Shown here one piece after another: positions 1 to 10,571 of a stretch of DNA of 64,000 nucleotides (position 1 is the stretch's first letter; each line of letters begins with the position of its first letter). The notes beneath the pieces are model-generated. The model was not told the DNA's origin and did not search any database. It was given only the letters and a program-made list of their open reading frames with translations. Where the stretch lies: NCBI GenBank assembly GCA_035610365.1, contig CM069436.1:90335912-90399911 (forward strand), written 5' to 3'. The position numbers and the translations under genes are program-made. Source of the DNA: Aquatica leii (taxonomy: Eukaryota > Arthropoda > Insecta > Coleoptera > Lampyridae).

Positions 1-228
1 TAAACTAACTAACAAGTAATTACACGGTCGTCTTAATTTCCTCACTAAACACACCGCAACACACACTAAAATATTTCCGATAATAGTCACCAATATCACA
101 ATCACTAATATTATCGTTATAACAATTGATTCAAAAGGAGAATACGAAGACAAATCAAATTCAGTGTCGTTCGAATAAGAAGAGACGTTTGCGTACTCCG
201 TCGAAGTATTCGGCTCCATACGAAGCAT
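1..228 (-). CDS. Biogenic-amine GPCR (serotonin 5-HT1/5-HT7 type), first coding exon, partial
   Basis: The minus-strand frame is open from an ATG at 228 to the window edge (76 codons). An in-frame TGA lies upstream, and a second in-frame Met follows at codon 4. The N-terminus is short and polar with three N-glycosylation sequons (NTS, NVS, NDT), as expected for an extracellular tail. A long Ile/Val/Leu-rich transmembrane segment follows, containing the TM1 signature GN-x-LVC, then the first intracellular loop VRKLRRPCNYLLVSL. That loop and the start of TM2 are hallmarks of arthropod 5-HT1/5-HT7-like receptors, which couple to G proteins at the plasma membrane. There is no signal peptide, which is normal for this class. 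The remaining helices lie left of the window. Membership of the amine-receptor class is strongly supported; the exact subtype is inferred. Confidence 0.8.
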   Translation of the reverse strand, partial: MLRMEPNTSTEYANVSSYSNDTEFDLSSYSPFESIVITIILVIVILVTIIGNILVCVAVCLVRKLRRPCNYLLVSL

Positions 229-2970
229 ATAAATATCGTATCTTTTTAATTTAATATTTACATAATGACTTTTTTTTGTCAGCGTACTTGGTTTAAATCA
301 GAAAAATTATAAAAGGATTTCTGATAATGCAACACCATTTTTCCGGAAGTTAAATTTGCTTAGCTTTTTAAATAAATATGTATGAGTATAATCTGGTTTT
401 TTCTTCATAAATTATACTTTTAAATACAGTAGTAAATCCTTTAAAATCTTTTATTCATAACGTACATTTGATGTAATTTGAAATTGCTACTTTTCGCATA
501 ATCTAAGTGATCAACAAAATTTGTCGAGTCTTCTCCCAAACTTTTTCTCAACATCAATAATCTTGGCTTCATTGTTTTCCACCTGCAAAAAAGTAAAACA
601 TTAATAACGTTTTTACACAAACGAAAATTTCTTAATCACTAGGCTGATAACATAGCAATTACATTTTTTGATTAATTTGTGCTATTTGTTACCACAGTCA
701 CAGTAAATAACATTCAGACATTAATTAATTTAGAAAGAAAGTACATTGCATTCTTGTTTTAGTCTCAAGTTAATGTATTTTCTTGGAAAAATCAGTAATT
801 CAACAAGCGTCTTTTTTAAAATAATATTTTTATGTTGTTTGTCTCGTAATTATAAATAATCCTAATATTTCAATTAATTATATTAGAGAAACCACTAGAA
901 AAACTAATATTTACTATATAACATTGTAGTTACTTTTTATTACTATTTAATTTGTCTACGTTTTAGGCATAAAAACAAACTGATATAAAAATCATATTTT
1001 TTTAGATAAAAAACAATAGTTTTAACAAACAAAAATTATTCAATTTGTTTATTAAATATTTGCGTGCAATTACTGCATTTATTTCTTTGTCTTATCAGAC
1101 ATTTTACAATTAATTTACCAATTGTATACGTTCTTTTTATTCAATGCAACAAAAAATTGTAATTTATTTAAAGTTCTGTTTGTGTGGTGAAATTACGGGA
1201 GCTTTAGTAATCGGTTGAGAAAAAATGATAAATGTTAGAATCTAAGTTACTAAACGTTTAACATTTGTGTCTTTAATTTAACAAATTTAAATTGAAAAAA
1301 GTGGATTTATTTATGCTGTAATGTTTTTAACATGTTGTTCTAAAAGTATTTTTAATTACTGTACCAATTACGTTTTTATTCTTAAAAATAATTAAAAGAT
1401 GTTAAAATAACAGTTTTCATATACAGTTTTTCTTTTGAAGTAAATAAATAGGAGAGTATTAATTTCTTATACTTTGTTAAATTATTAATTAATAATATTA
1501 TCTTGTAGAAAAGTTTTTTGTTAGAGCGTGTTATGTTAAAAAAAATTTCTTATCTGTTACTCTGTAAATATTTCGTACTTTACACCAAGATTTTTGGTTG
1601 GCAGCTTTGCATTGGGTTAGTAGTGTCTTTTCTCCAGCATTAACGTCGTTGACATTTTCTCAACAGAACTTACTAAGAATTCAAATATAGGTATCTTTTT
1701 TGCTAAAATTTAAATGGGAAACTAAACGATGCTCATGAATAGCTTCTGTAGTTAAATTAAACTTTTTTGTAGCATTATTGATATCACGCCGATTGTCGCA
1801 CTTGTTTTACCTTGTGAGGAACAACTGTTATGTAACTATTATGTAACTAATACATGTTGTGTTTATTTCCTACTTTGGATTTTAACGTGCTAGCTTTTGA
1901 TACTTTCTATGCTGCTAGAAAAACTTATAAAAAAATATTACTTGAGTTGCGTACTAGGCTTCTATGTTAAACACTTTAAGACAACACCAGTAGTAAGTTT
2001 GATCTTTACGAAGTAATGTTATTATTTAATCTCAGGAACACTTTTGTGTTAGTATTATAATGTTTGTAGTATCTGTTCAATTGGATTCAGTTTAGTTTTA
2101 AGAGATGTGGTTTTACCAGTCTTTCTAGATCGAGTAACAACGTGTATTCAGCTATGCGCGGTTGCCGCAAAAAACGTATTTCTTCAGAGAATATGTAACG
2201 CACTCAAGTAATTTTGATTTAACTGTGTGGGGTGTTAGACGCCTGGAGATATGTACGAAGATCATCTGGTAGTTGTAGTTTTTTACCAAACGTGTTGATT
2301 CAGTTGCGTGTTATGACTCATTTCTAACCGACCTATCGTTCAGCACATTTCGCTTATTAAGTATTTACACGTGGTAATTCTCAAGTAGCAAAAACAAACT
2401 GGTATACAAAAGTTTAAATAAGGAAGCCAAAGAAACAATTGTAACAAAATCAGTCACTGGGAAAAAGTCCTGTTCTTACAGCAGCAACTCTGTTAACAAC
2501 CCCAGTTACGCTTCTTCTGAAGACGCATTTTTAACAGACAAAAAATCTCGAAAGCTGCTGAAAGACAGAAAATAACGATAACTATACAGATTTTGAACAA
2601 GCAAGTGGTATATCAACACTCGACGTGCATGACAGCAGTGTATGGGAGAAAGTTCGCACTAAATTTTAATTTACACAAAATAAGTATGTGCTGATAATTT
2701 TTACTTCCTCATTCAACTAACTGAAAAATAATTAAAAAACAAAATTGTATATTGTGGTACTCTACGAATAAATTGCAAAAGAGTTTGCAAGAAATTTTTA
2801 AGCCTAGTCCTAATGATAACAAGTGAGTCGTCACATCTTGACAAACTTATTTCAACTGAAAAAAGAAATAGGAAAGAAAACAATATTTTAGAGAGTAGAC
2901 GTAAGCGAACTGTTGTTAATTTGTGAATTGCATACTACATGATTGTTGATACAAAAATAATAATAATGGA
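229..2970. other. AT-rich non-coding flank of the receptor gene
   Basis: No protein family is recognisable on either strand apart from the short open run listed separately at 2378-2575. For the receptor this stretch would hold the promoter and 5' UTR, but I cannot identify a convincing TATA/initiator pair. Many short A/T homopolymers are present. Confidence 0.5.
2378..2575 (+). other. Unidentified 65-codon open run without a start codon
   Basis: The frame is open from just after a TAA at 2375 to a TAA at 2573. It encodes a Lys/Ser-rich, hydrophilic peptide ending KKSRKLLKDRK. It lacks an initiating Met and resembles no family I recognise. Its low-complexity polar composition differs from the AT-rich noise around it, so an exon or a transposon scrap is possible. 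Chance cannot be excluded. Confidence 0.15.
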
Positions 2971-3505
2971 CAAATAAATATTTTTGGGTTTTGAACCGCG
3001 TTCCATATTTACACTTTTCACGAAATTCATAAAACTTAGAAGGCTTATAAACTTTGAAAAATTTACAATATTTGACGTTTCCACAGTCATGTCGCTGTCT
3101 TCTTCAGAAAAAAACTGAAATTGAAGGTATAGGATCCTGACAAGCCGTTACATTACGAAGTTTGGGTCAGTGGTTCGTGACGGTTTCGATTCATTAGTTT
3201 TCCGGAACATTTTTTTCCATATTGGCGCTACATCGATTCCATTATCCTTATTTAAATTTTCGTACTTCTGGATTTCGATATAGTATAGTCTGGGCCTGAA
3301 GTTTTAGGATTTAGCCAACATTGTTGCCTCTTTAAATTTTATTATCTAACCGGTGTCTAAAAAATGTTCCGCAACAGAAGATCTTGGGTTATGTTTCTTT
3401 GTATCCGCCGTATGTTCTTTTAATCTGGTAGCTATATTGCGCCCCGTTTGTCCTATGTAAGCCAGTCCACACAAACAAGGGATGTGATAGACTCCTGGTT
3501 CCTTG
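2971..3505 (-). repeat. PLE1 left inverted terminal copy
   Basis: This is the reverse complement of the element's own 3' region: 3' UTR plus the C-terminal endonuclease coding sequence, ending near the GIY-YIG core. Similarity is high, with scattered substitutions and small gaps, for example an extra ~18 bp near 3025. It contains a CTGAAGA...GAAACGTC motif in the same relative place as the right copy. Confidence 0.85.
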
Positions 3506-3520
3506 CCGCATCTTTACGGT

Positions 3521-4346
3521 CTTCCAAAAATTCACAAACCAGGGGTACCGCTTCGCCCAATTGTGAGTGCTAAAGGTTCAGTTATTCATCCTCTGGTATG
3601 ATTTTACAACCACTTACGGGAAAAAACATCCATCACGTAAAGAATTTTTAGCACTTTGTTGCAAGGATTAAAGAAATTAAATTAGAATCAAAAGACATTT
3701 TAGTCAGTTTTGATGTGAAATCTTTCTTCAGAAAAGTGCCACTACAAACAGCACTAGAGATCATCAAAACTAAATTACGAAAAGCGGATTTGGATGAGGA
3801 GCTTAACGGACTAATTGAGCAATGCTTAAAGTTCAAATACTTCTCATTCAACAATATTGTATACGAACCAATATATTTCTGGAGGACTTTGAAGAAAGAG
3901 TATTAGAAATTGCTACCCTCAAACCAAAATGCTGGCTACGTTATGTGGACAATATATTTGTAATTTGATCTCATGGAGCAGAAACATTACACAACTTTCT
4001 GGATCACATGAACCAGTTAGATTCCAACATCAAATTCACCATAGAAAAGGAAACAAACAGAAGCATACGGTTCTCGGACGTACTGGTCACTCGAAAGATG
4101 AACAACAGATTGGAGCATCAAGTATATAGTAAACCGACACATACTGACAGATACCTCAACGCCAGATCACATCATCATCCAGTTCAGAAGTTTTCAGTTC
4201 TAAAAACTTTAGTACACAGGGCCAAAGCGATCAGTGAACGGAACACGTTAAACACCGAGCTAGGTCACCTAACGAACGCCTTAATAAAAAACGGTTTCAG
4301 AAAAGGAGACATATATCGAGCAATTAGCGAACACAGTAAGGAATAA
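3521..4346 (+). pseudogene. PLE1 reverse transcriptase, fragmented
   Basis: The first piece (from 3521) has the PLE RT motif LPKIHKPGVPLRPIVS and then a TGA stop. The second piece (frame of 3661-3906) contains motif A, VSFDVKSFFRKVP, with the first catalytic Asp. The reading then jumps frame near 3866, where the region that should hold motif B (a GSPxSP-type loop) is missing. Motif C follows at about 3942 as RYVDN; the second Asp of YVDD is Asn (AAT at 3951-3953). A TGA replaces Trp just downstream. From 4008 the thumb-side region is open to a TAA at 4344. The enzyme would normally copy RNA primed by a nicked DNA end. This copy cannot be active. Confidence 0.85.
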
Positions 4347-4901
4347 CCAAAGAAGGAAGACCCTGTGGCAACTTCATTTCTTCTTTATATAAATGGCTGC
4401 ACGGATAAAATAGCCAGGATACTTAGAGGAAAAAACATCAAAGTGACCTTCACTGCAACAATTAAAATAGCCGCCAATTTCTCAAAATCAAAGGAAACAA
4501 AAGCACCACTCGAGGAATCAGGGATCTATCACAACCCTAGTTTGTGTGAGCTGGCTTACATAGGACAAACGGGGCGCAACATGGCCACCAAATTAAAAAA
4601 ACATAAAACGGATACAAATAAACATAACACAAGATCTGCTGTTGCGGAACATTTTTTAGACACCGGTCACACAATAAAATTTCAAGAGGCAACAATGTTG
4701 GCTAAATCCCAAAACTTCTGGCCCAGGCTATACAAGAAAGCCATCGAAATCCAGAAGTACGACAATTTCAATAGGGATAATGGAATCGATCTAGCACCAA
4801 TATGGAAAAACATGTTTCGGAAGACTAATGAATCGAAACCGTCACGAACCACTGACCCGAACTGCGTAATGGAAAGGTTTCTCAGGATTCTATATCTTTA
4901 G
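4347..4901 (+). pseudogene. PLE1 GIY-YIG endonuclease domain
   Basis: This lies in the same frame as the preceding RT piece, separated from it only by the TAA at 4344-4346. The core reads GIYHNPSLCELAYIGQTGRN, the GIY and YIG elements of the family with the usual Gln/Thr-Gly-Arg after YIG. It is followed by H-x3-T-x3-N-H and the conserved AEH/TGH segment. In PLEs this domain nicks target DNA to prime reverse transcription. The C-terminal part is reasonably preserved up to a TAG at 4899. It belongs to the same dead element as the upstream RT. Confidence 0.85.
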
Positions 4902-5034
4902 TTTCAGTTTTTTTCTGAAGATAACAGCGACATGACTGTCGAAACGTCAAATATTGTAAATTTTTCAAAGTTTTATGAATTTCGTGAAAAGTGTAAATAT
5001 GGAACGCGGTTCAAAACCCAAAAATATTTATTTG
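4515..5034 (+). repeat. PLE1 right terminal copy
   Basis: This is the sense partner of 2971-3505. It covers the last two-thirds of the endonuclease reading frame and a 130-bp 3' UTR. The outer end (CAAATAAATA in reverse complement) matches the left end base for base. Confidence 0.85.
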
Positions 5035-5590
5035 TTAAAAAATTATGGCCGCAAAAGCCTCAAAAATAATAATGGAATTTAGAAGGTATTATAGTGCCAC
5101 ATACTGACTTTTCAAAACTAACATCAAAGAAAAACACGCACATACGTAAAACCGAAAGGACCATAAAGAAAAAAGAGAAAGCGTTGCAAAATATGTTATG
5201 AAGATTTAAAAAAAACGTCAAATCGCAAAGCAAAAACAAAGTTTGTTGCATTATAAATTACTGCAGTAAATGCCCTAGTCAACTAGGATACTGCCTACTT
5301 TGATTCAGTAATTGTCACTAATAGTGTTCATAAGTTTGTAACCGTTTATAGTTTTTAATTATTTTGCACTATCATAACTAAGTTTTTGTGTAGCCTGTAA
5401 CAATTTTTTGCTTGTGTTTCATTACTGGAGTACAGACATGTACACGACAAATTATAACTTCCTAAACCTCCCGTTTTATATAACCATTGTTTACTAAAGT
5501 TCTAGTATTATTTATGTTATTGGGTTGACAAATATAAAAAGCGCAATGAATCACCCAAAGGTTCAGAGCATGAAAATATCTGTCTATATG
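5035..5590. other. AT-rich interval, no gene recognised
   Basis: Short open runs here (for example on the minus strand at 5060-5251) are low-complexity Phe/Leu-rich translations of A-rich DNA. I see no family motif. Confidence 0.5.
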
Positions 5591-5594
5591 TGTA

Positions 5595-5985
5595 GGTGTG
5601 CCAAGTAGATTATGAGACCTAACTCTATGTCATCAACATACCTAAGCCAGACTTTAGGTTTTAATATCGATAATTTCAGAGTAACAATCTTAAGAAATTC
5701 TATAAAAATTACTACGACAGGAAATAACAGAGAACCCTTAGCGGCACTCAAAAGTTGTTTGTAAAACTTGTTATCAAATTAAAAGGAAGTAGATGATAAA
5801 CACATCAATAAGAAAAACTAAACTTAAATCTTTGTCATGGCGTGACAAAATTTGTTCGATAATAATAAGCAAATTTTTAATAGGAACTTTGGTAAAAAGT
5901 GAATTAACATCAAAACTCACAAACAAATATTGGGGTTCAAACTTTATAGATTTATAGATTTTAAGAAAGTGGACAAAAAGCTAAC
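5595..5985 (-). pseudogene. Second Penelope-type RT remnant (PLE2)
   Basis: The reverse complement reads, in one frame, SIKFEPQYLFVSFDVNSLFTKVP, which is RT motif A with its catalytic Asp. About 45 codons of palm sequence follow. After stops and frame changes there is a motif-B-like KGSLLFPVV and then motif C, KPKVWLRYVDDIELGLI, with an intact YVDD. The motif A and C wording (SLFTKVP, LRYVDD) is typical of Penelope-like elements. It differs from PLE1 (SFFRKVP, RYVDN), so it is a separate, older insertion in the opposite orientation. No endonuclease was found beside it. Confidence 0.75.
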
Positions 5986-6363
5986 AATTTTGATTACATT
6001 ATCAACACGGTTCAAATCCGAAAGAAATTATAATCTTAGCATAGACTTTGGCCATGAAAGTTTCTGCAATTGCATAGAACTAATAATTTGACATACACAA
6101 CCTAAATTTCAAAAAAAATAATAAAAACACAATAATGTAAAATTTAAAAAATCTCATAAAATATATAATAACAAAAGTATAACATCAATACAAAATCCTA
6201 CAACTAATAGCTTAATATTTTTATTTGATTTGTATAAAGTTTTATCTAAACTAAGTAGCCTTTAAGTTATTTTTTATAAAAAGATTTATGTATTTAGAAA
6301 CTGCTATAAAAGTGAAACCTTTGGCAAGCTAATTTTTACACGCGTAATTCAAATAAAATTTGA

Positions 6364-6650
6364 ATGTACCGCTGGCTTCAACGTATTGAAACGTTCGAGA
6401 CGTTATCTGCAAATTCAAGAGCCTTCTGGAAGTTGTTATCCATCTTCTAGAAGATATACCGAAAGATAAGGAACACTCGAGAAGGATTTTGAAATGTGTA
6501 TAAATACCGAAGAAAGAAATCGTAGGTCAGTTATTGCCGGAATGCGAATACAGCAGTGTTAAGAAGATTATTCAAGTTGAAATAAATAAGTCGCGTGTGT
6601 GTACATAAATATACAGAGAATAATCTTGTACGTGATTTTAGTGTAAACAA
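6364..6650 (+). promoter_or_regulatory. Heat-shock-element promoter, probably in a solo LTR
   Basis: Two perfect heat-shock factor half-site pairs occur: CTTCTGGAAG (6423-6432) and CTTCTAGAAG (6444-6453). Looser GAA/TTC arrays flank them at about 6388-6400 and 6477-6495. TATAAATA lies at 6499-6506. An arthropod initiator, TCAGTT, has its A at 6529, exactly 30 bp from the first T of the TATA box. About 50 bp further on is an AATAAA followed by a GT-rich tract (CGCGTGTGTGTAC). That arrangement (HSEs, TATA, initiator, poly(A) signal, GT element) is the U3-R layout of an LTR. No ORF follows, so a stress-induced non-coding RNA promoter is the alternative. LTR ends are not defined. Confidence 0.6.
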
Positions 6651-7968
6651 GTGTGAAGCTATCCGCGGACTTTATCTTATCTTAATTAGTGTAAGTGTTT
6701 TTATTAAATATTATTAGATTTCATTAGTTCGGTTAATTTAAAAGTGTACATATTTCTAGTATAAGTAAAACATATTTTTAGTCGTTTAAATAAATTAGTG
6801 TTAATAATAAAATTCGTAACAGTATAAACATTCTAAAAAATACCACTAAAACAAATCATTAAACTTTTTGCTCTGTTAGGGCCTCTCAGCAGTAGAAAAA
6901 CATTTATGTACTTTTACAAATACATTGACATACATACTTATACATTCATATTAATAAATGATGTAAGTAACATAAACGAAATATGATGGCAGTAAGTAGA
7001 CACTATAAGATGATTTTGCTACCATATATTTCGCTTATTATTGTTTACGATTTATGACATTCTTAAGTTACATTACAATAACAGCACGTAAGCTATGAAA
7101 ACGACATTAGAATAAAATAAATTAAAACTAACACATTCACATATCACACTAAATAATTATTTGGTTTGCGACAAAACGTAATAAAATAAATAATGCAAAA
7201 ACTTAAATCTAAACCCCAAGAAACTATAAACGTCAATTAACCTTCCAAATGTTCAATGTGTCTTCTATTTTATTCTAAACAGAGCTGTATCGCATGCGAA
7301 ATACTTTCTTTTTGCAGCAGCTTTAATTTTATACACATTATATATATATATATATATGATACTTTATTAGTTTTTATTGCTGATATTTTACGTAGAAAAT
7401 TAATTTACGTAAAAATTTTTGACTTCTTAAATTTTAATGTACATTTCGATTTGTTTTCTTATTTTTCATAGTATTTATTGACTGTCCGTCTTTTGTGAAT
7501 AAAGCATAGATTAATGATTTTTTGTAGTATTTAAAACCTCAATTACGTATCGTTCTGTTTAGTTTAAGTTTTTTTTTCTGTGAGAAATGTTTTGTTATGC
7601 TAATTGCATTCATGTTTCACGTTCTACCTCATTTTATTGCAGTTTACACTAACGTATATTGCTTCTCAACTCCATATTCTGCCATCTGACAACAAAGTTT
7701 ACAAACCAAAATCAAACCGTATGTACAGGGTGTGTCCGCGTTTACATGTTTAGCTTTAGTTATTCTAAACTTATTAGATGGATTTATATAACAAGAAAGA
7801 ATTAATAATTAGTAATTATCAATTGCACTCAAGAAAATAAACCTATTTATACAGAAACTAGCAATTAAGAAATATATAATCAAATTTGACATATTAGGCA
7901 TGCATTTTAGGATTGTTATAACGTTAATTTACTCATAATGGATAAGGTACAAGATACGTAAATATATA
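6651..7968. other. AT-rich interval with a short TA microsatellite
   Basis: No coding family was recognised. A (TA)n run occupies about 7338-7357. A lone TACAGGGTGTGTCC near 7728 resembles a Tc1/mariner end, but I found no partner. Confidence 0.5.
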
Positions 7969-8587
7969 CAGTGTGTCCCAACGATCTGGGGGTGGAAGAT
8001 TACGCCTATACTGTTGATTTAAAAAAATATATTATAACAGATTTTTTTAGTCGACCACGAGGAGCATCTCGTAAAAATATTTTGGTATATACAGGGTGGC
8101 CCATTTTCGAGTACCACACCAAACTTGTGTTTTTTTAAATAGAATGCTCTATATATTTTTATATATTTGAATTCTCTGTTAAATACTGAGCAAAATGATA
8201 TAAAGTACTATGGATCTACGACCAACGGTTCCTGAGTTATTGACATTGTTATGTAAAAAAATGAGTCAATTGAGTAGGCTCCTGTTCCGCCATCTTTAAA
8301 TATATCGAAGTGAAATTTTGGTATTTGTATTTCTAATATGTCTAGTATTGACCTCTATACTCAAATTGCAGACTTTTTTCTCTACATATACAGGGTGGTC
8401 CATTTTGCGCAATGTTATTTTTCTCAATTTTTTTAAATGGCACACCCTATATTTTATTACAGATTTGAATAGCATTTTTTACGAGCTTTCAACAGATACT
8501 CACTTTATACTACTTATTCCTAAGTGTTTTTGAATTATTCTGTCTTAAAGTTGAAAATTGCAAAACTTTGTTACTTTTCTTGAATTT
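7969..8587 (+). repeat. Left terminal inverted repeat of the mariner-type element
   Basis: It pairs with 9949-10569 and differs by only a few percent. Internal CAGGGTGG(C/T)CCATTTT repeats lie at 8092 and 8391. Confidence 0.9.
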
Positions 8588-8743
8588 TCTTCACATCATA
8601 GTAGCCCGATTTCCGCTTGTCCCTTTCTGTTCCTTAGCAACTTAACAAATGAAAGTCTCTTATTGTCAATAGTTCGTGATATCATTGTTGATAGTAATAT
8701 GCATAGTTACCTTGTTAATAACTGGTTATCTACTTATTGTGCG

Positions 8744-9809
8744 ATGAATTTCTCAAAAGAAGAGCTCATTAATATGACCTATGCTTTAGGAGAGGCTGAA
8801 AGGAACTGCTTGTTGGCGTCACGAATTTATGAACAAAAGTACCCTTTTGCTAGACATCCAAGATCTGAAGCGTTTGAACATCTTCGAGAACGATTTGAAG
8901 ACACAGGAAATGTCAAATATAAAAAAATGAGATGTAGAGCAACGTACAGTTACAAACGACGAAAACGAGTTGACAGTTTTATTAAGTGTAGAAGAAAATC
9001 CTCACGTAAGTGTTCGTTAGATCGCGGTGCAAGTAGATCTTAGCAAAACTTTAATACAAAGAATTATAAGCAAACATAAATTTCACCCATACCATTTGTG
9101 CTTGCATCAAAGCCTACGACCGCAAGATTTCGCAGATCGCGTTGCATTTTGCAATACTATTATAGAAAAAATTAACCAACAACCCAATTTTATTGACTTT
9201 GTGCTATTCAGCAACGAAGCAAGTTTTAATAACGTAGAAGTCGTTAATAAACATAATATGCACTTTTACTCCGTTGAAAATCCACACTGGGTACGACAGA
9301 TAGACTACCAGAATCAGTGGACTGTGAATGTGTGGGGTGATATTATCAATACGAATGTAATAGGACCTTTCTTTTTCGATGGTTCCCTGACAGGCGAAAA
9401 ATATCTGCAATTCCTTCACGAAGATTTACCACAGTTGCTTGAAAATGTAAATCTACATACTTGACAAACTATGTATTACCAACATGATGGAGCCCCGCCG
9501 CACTACCATAATCGAGTACGTCGGTATTTAGAACATTGGCGCAAAGATCGGTGGATAGGTCGCGGTGGTCCCATTGCTTGGCCAGCGAGATCACCCGATC
9601 TCACTACCCTAGACTTTTTTCTTAGGGGATATGTGAAACACGAGGTGTATAAGGATTTGCCTACTACACCGGCCAATATGAAAGTTCGAATTGGAGAGGC
9701 CTTTCAAAGAATTCAAAGAACTACCCTTCAAAATGTCAAAACAACTTTTACTAGGCGGTTGGCATTGTGTATTGCTGAAAATGGAAATATTTTTGAACAT
9801 TTAATATAA
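8744..9809 (+). pseudogene. IS630/Tc1/mariner-type DDxD transposase, inactivated
   Basis: The likely start is ATG 8744 (MNFSKEELINM). The N-terminal helix-turn-helix region has the family pattern LGEAERN...A...Y...P..RHP. A frameshift near 8936-8943 moves the reading to the frame of NDENELTVLLSVEENPHVS. A TAG interrupts at 9018 and a TGA at 9462. The catalytic core follows: the first acidic residue should be Asp in LFxDEASF but reads FSNEASF (AAC at 9213-9215). The second Asp is in HDGAPPH and the third in RSPDLTTLDFF, 36 residues on. WIGRGGPIAWPARSPD is diagnostic of this insect transposase group. With a frameshift, two stops and a lost catalytic Asp it cannot catalyse transposition. Confidence 0.9.
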
Positions 9810-9948
9810 AATTTATAATTCATTGTGTCCTTTAATTCCATTTTAAAGATTATGGTTATACTGTTCCGTTCTACGAGTAAATAATAGTTCCCTTTCTGTA
9901 GTCCATTGTTTCATTGTCCTAATTTATTTTATAGACCCTTATTGTGAC

Positions 9949-10569
9949 AAATTCAAGAAAAAAGTAACAAAATTTTGCAATATTTAACTTTAAGACTAAA
10001 TAATTCAAAAACACTTAGGAATAGGTAGTATAAACTAAGTATCTGTTGAAAGCTCGTAAAAAATGCTATTCAAATCTGTAATAAAATATAGGGTGTGCCA
10101 TTTAAAAAAGTTAAGAAAAATAACATTGCGCAAAATGGACCACCCTGTATATGTAGAGAAAATAATCTGCAATTTGAGTATAGAGGTCAATACTAGACAT
10201 ATTAGAAATACAAATACCAAAATTTCACTTCGATATATTTAAAGATGGCGGAACAGGAGCCTACTCAATTGACTCATTTTTTTACATAACAATGTCAATA
10301 ACTCAGGAACCGTTGGTCGTAGATCCATAGTACTTTATATCATTTTGCTTAGTATTTAACAGAGAATTCAAATATATAAAAATATATAGAGCATTCTATT
10401 TAAAAAAACACAAATTTGGTGTGGTACTCGAAAATGGGCCACCCTGTATATACCAAAATATTTTTACGAGATGCTCCTCGTGGTCGACTAAAAAAATCTG
10501 TTATAATATATTTTTTTAAATCAACAGTATAGGCGTAATCTTCCACCCCCAGATCGTTGGGACACACTG
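9949..10569 (-). repeat. Right terminal inverted repeat of the mariner-type element
   Basis: It is the inverted partner of 7969-8587. Internal copies of the end-like motif sit near 10431-10446 and 10131-10148, matching the left arm. Confidence 0.9.
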
Positions 10570-10571
10570 TA

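Larger units (their letters stand above)
2971..5034 (+). mobile_element. Penelope-like retroelement (PLE1), dead, with inverted terminal copies
   Basis: The element contains a reverse-transcriptase (RT) block followed by a GIY-YIG endonuclease, the diagnostic order of Penelope-like elements. Its left end (2971-3505) is a reverse-complement copy of its right end (about 4515-5034), including the end of the endonuclease coding region. PLE copies often carry such an inverted, 5'-truncated partner copy. The coding region is broken: stop codons interrupt the RT, RT motif B is missing, and the active-site motif reads YVDN. The RT resembles the second PLE scrap at 5.6 kb only in general motifs, so two lineages are present. 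Confidence 0.88.
7969..10569 (+). mobile_element. Tc1/mariner-superfamily transposon with ~620-bp TIRs
   Basis: The ends CAGTGTGTCCCAACGATCT and its complement are each flanked by TA, the superfamily target duplication (7967-7968 and 10570-10571). The two arms are nearly identical over about 620 bp, which is very long for this group. Each arm repeats a CAG(G/T)GTG(G/T)CC motif three times: at 7969, 8092 and 8391 on the left, mirrored on the right. These look like multiple transposase-binding sites. The interior encodes one broken transposase in the + direction. The high arm identity suggests a fairly recent insertion or conversion between arms. Confidence 0.9.

Noticed and set aside
581..590. 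Splice acceptor (minus strand TTTTTTGCAG) that might precede a 5' UTR exon of the receptor
   Set aside because: A single acceptor-like string in AT-rich DNA without a donor partner is not evidence.
7728..7745. CAGGGTGTGTCC as another mariner end
   Set aside because: No partner repeat or TA-bounded interior could be found.
8318..8533. Open frames within the mariner TIRs (mirrored at 10035-10220)
   Set aside because: They are the same inverted-repeat sequence read by chance; the transposase lies between the arms.
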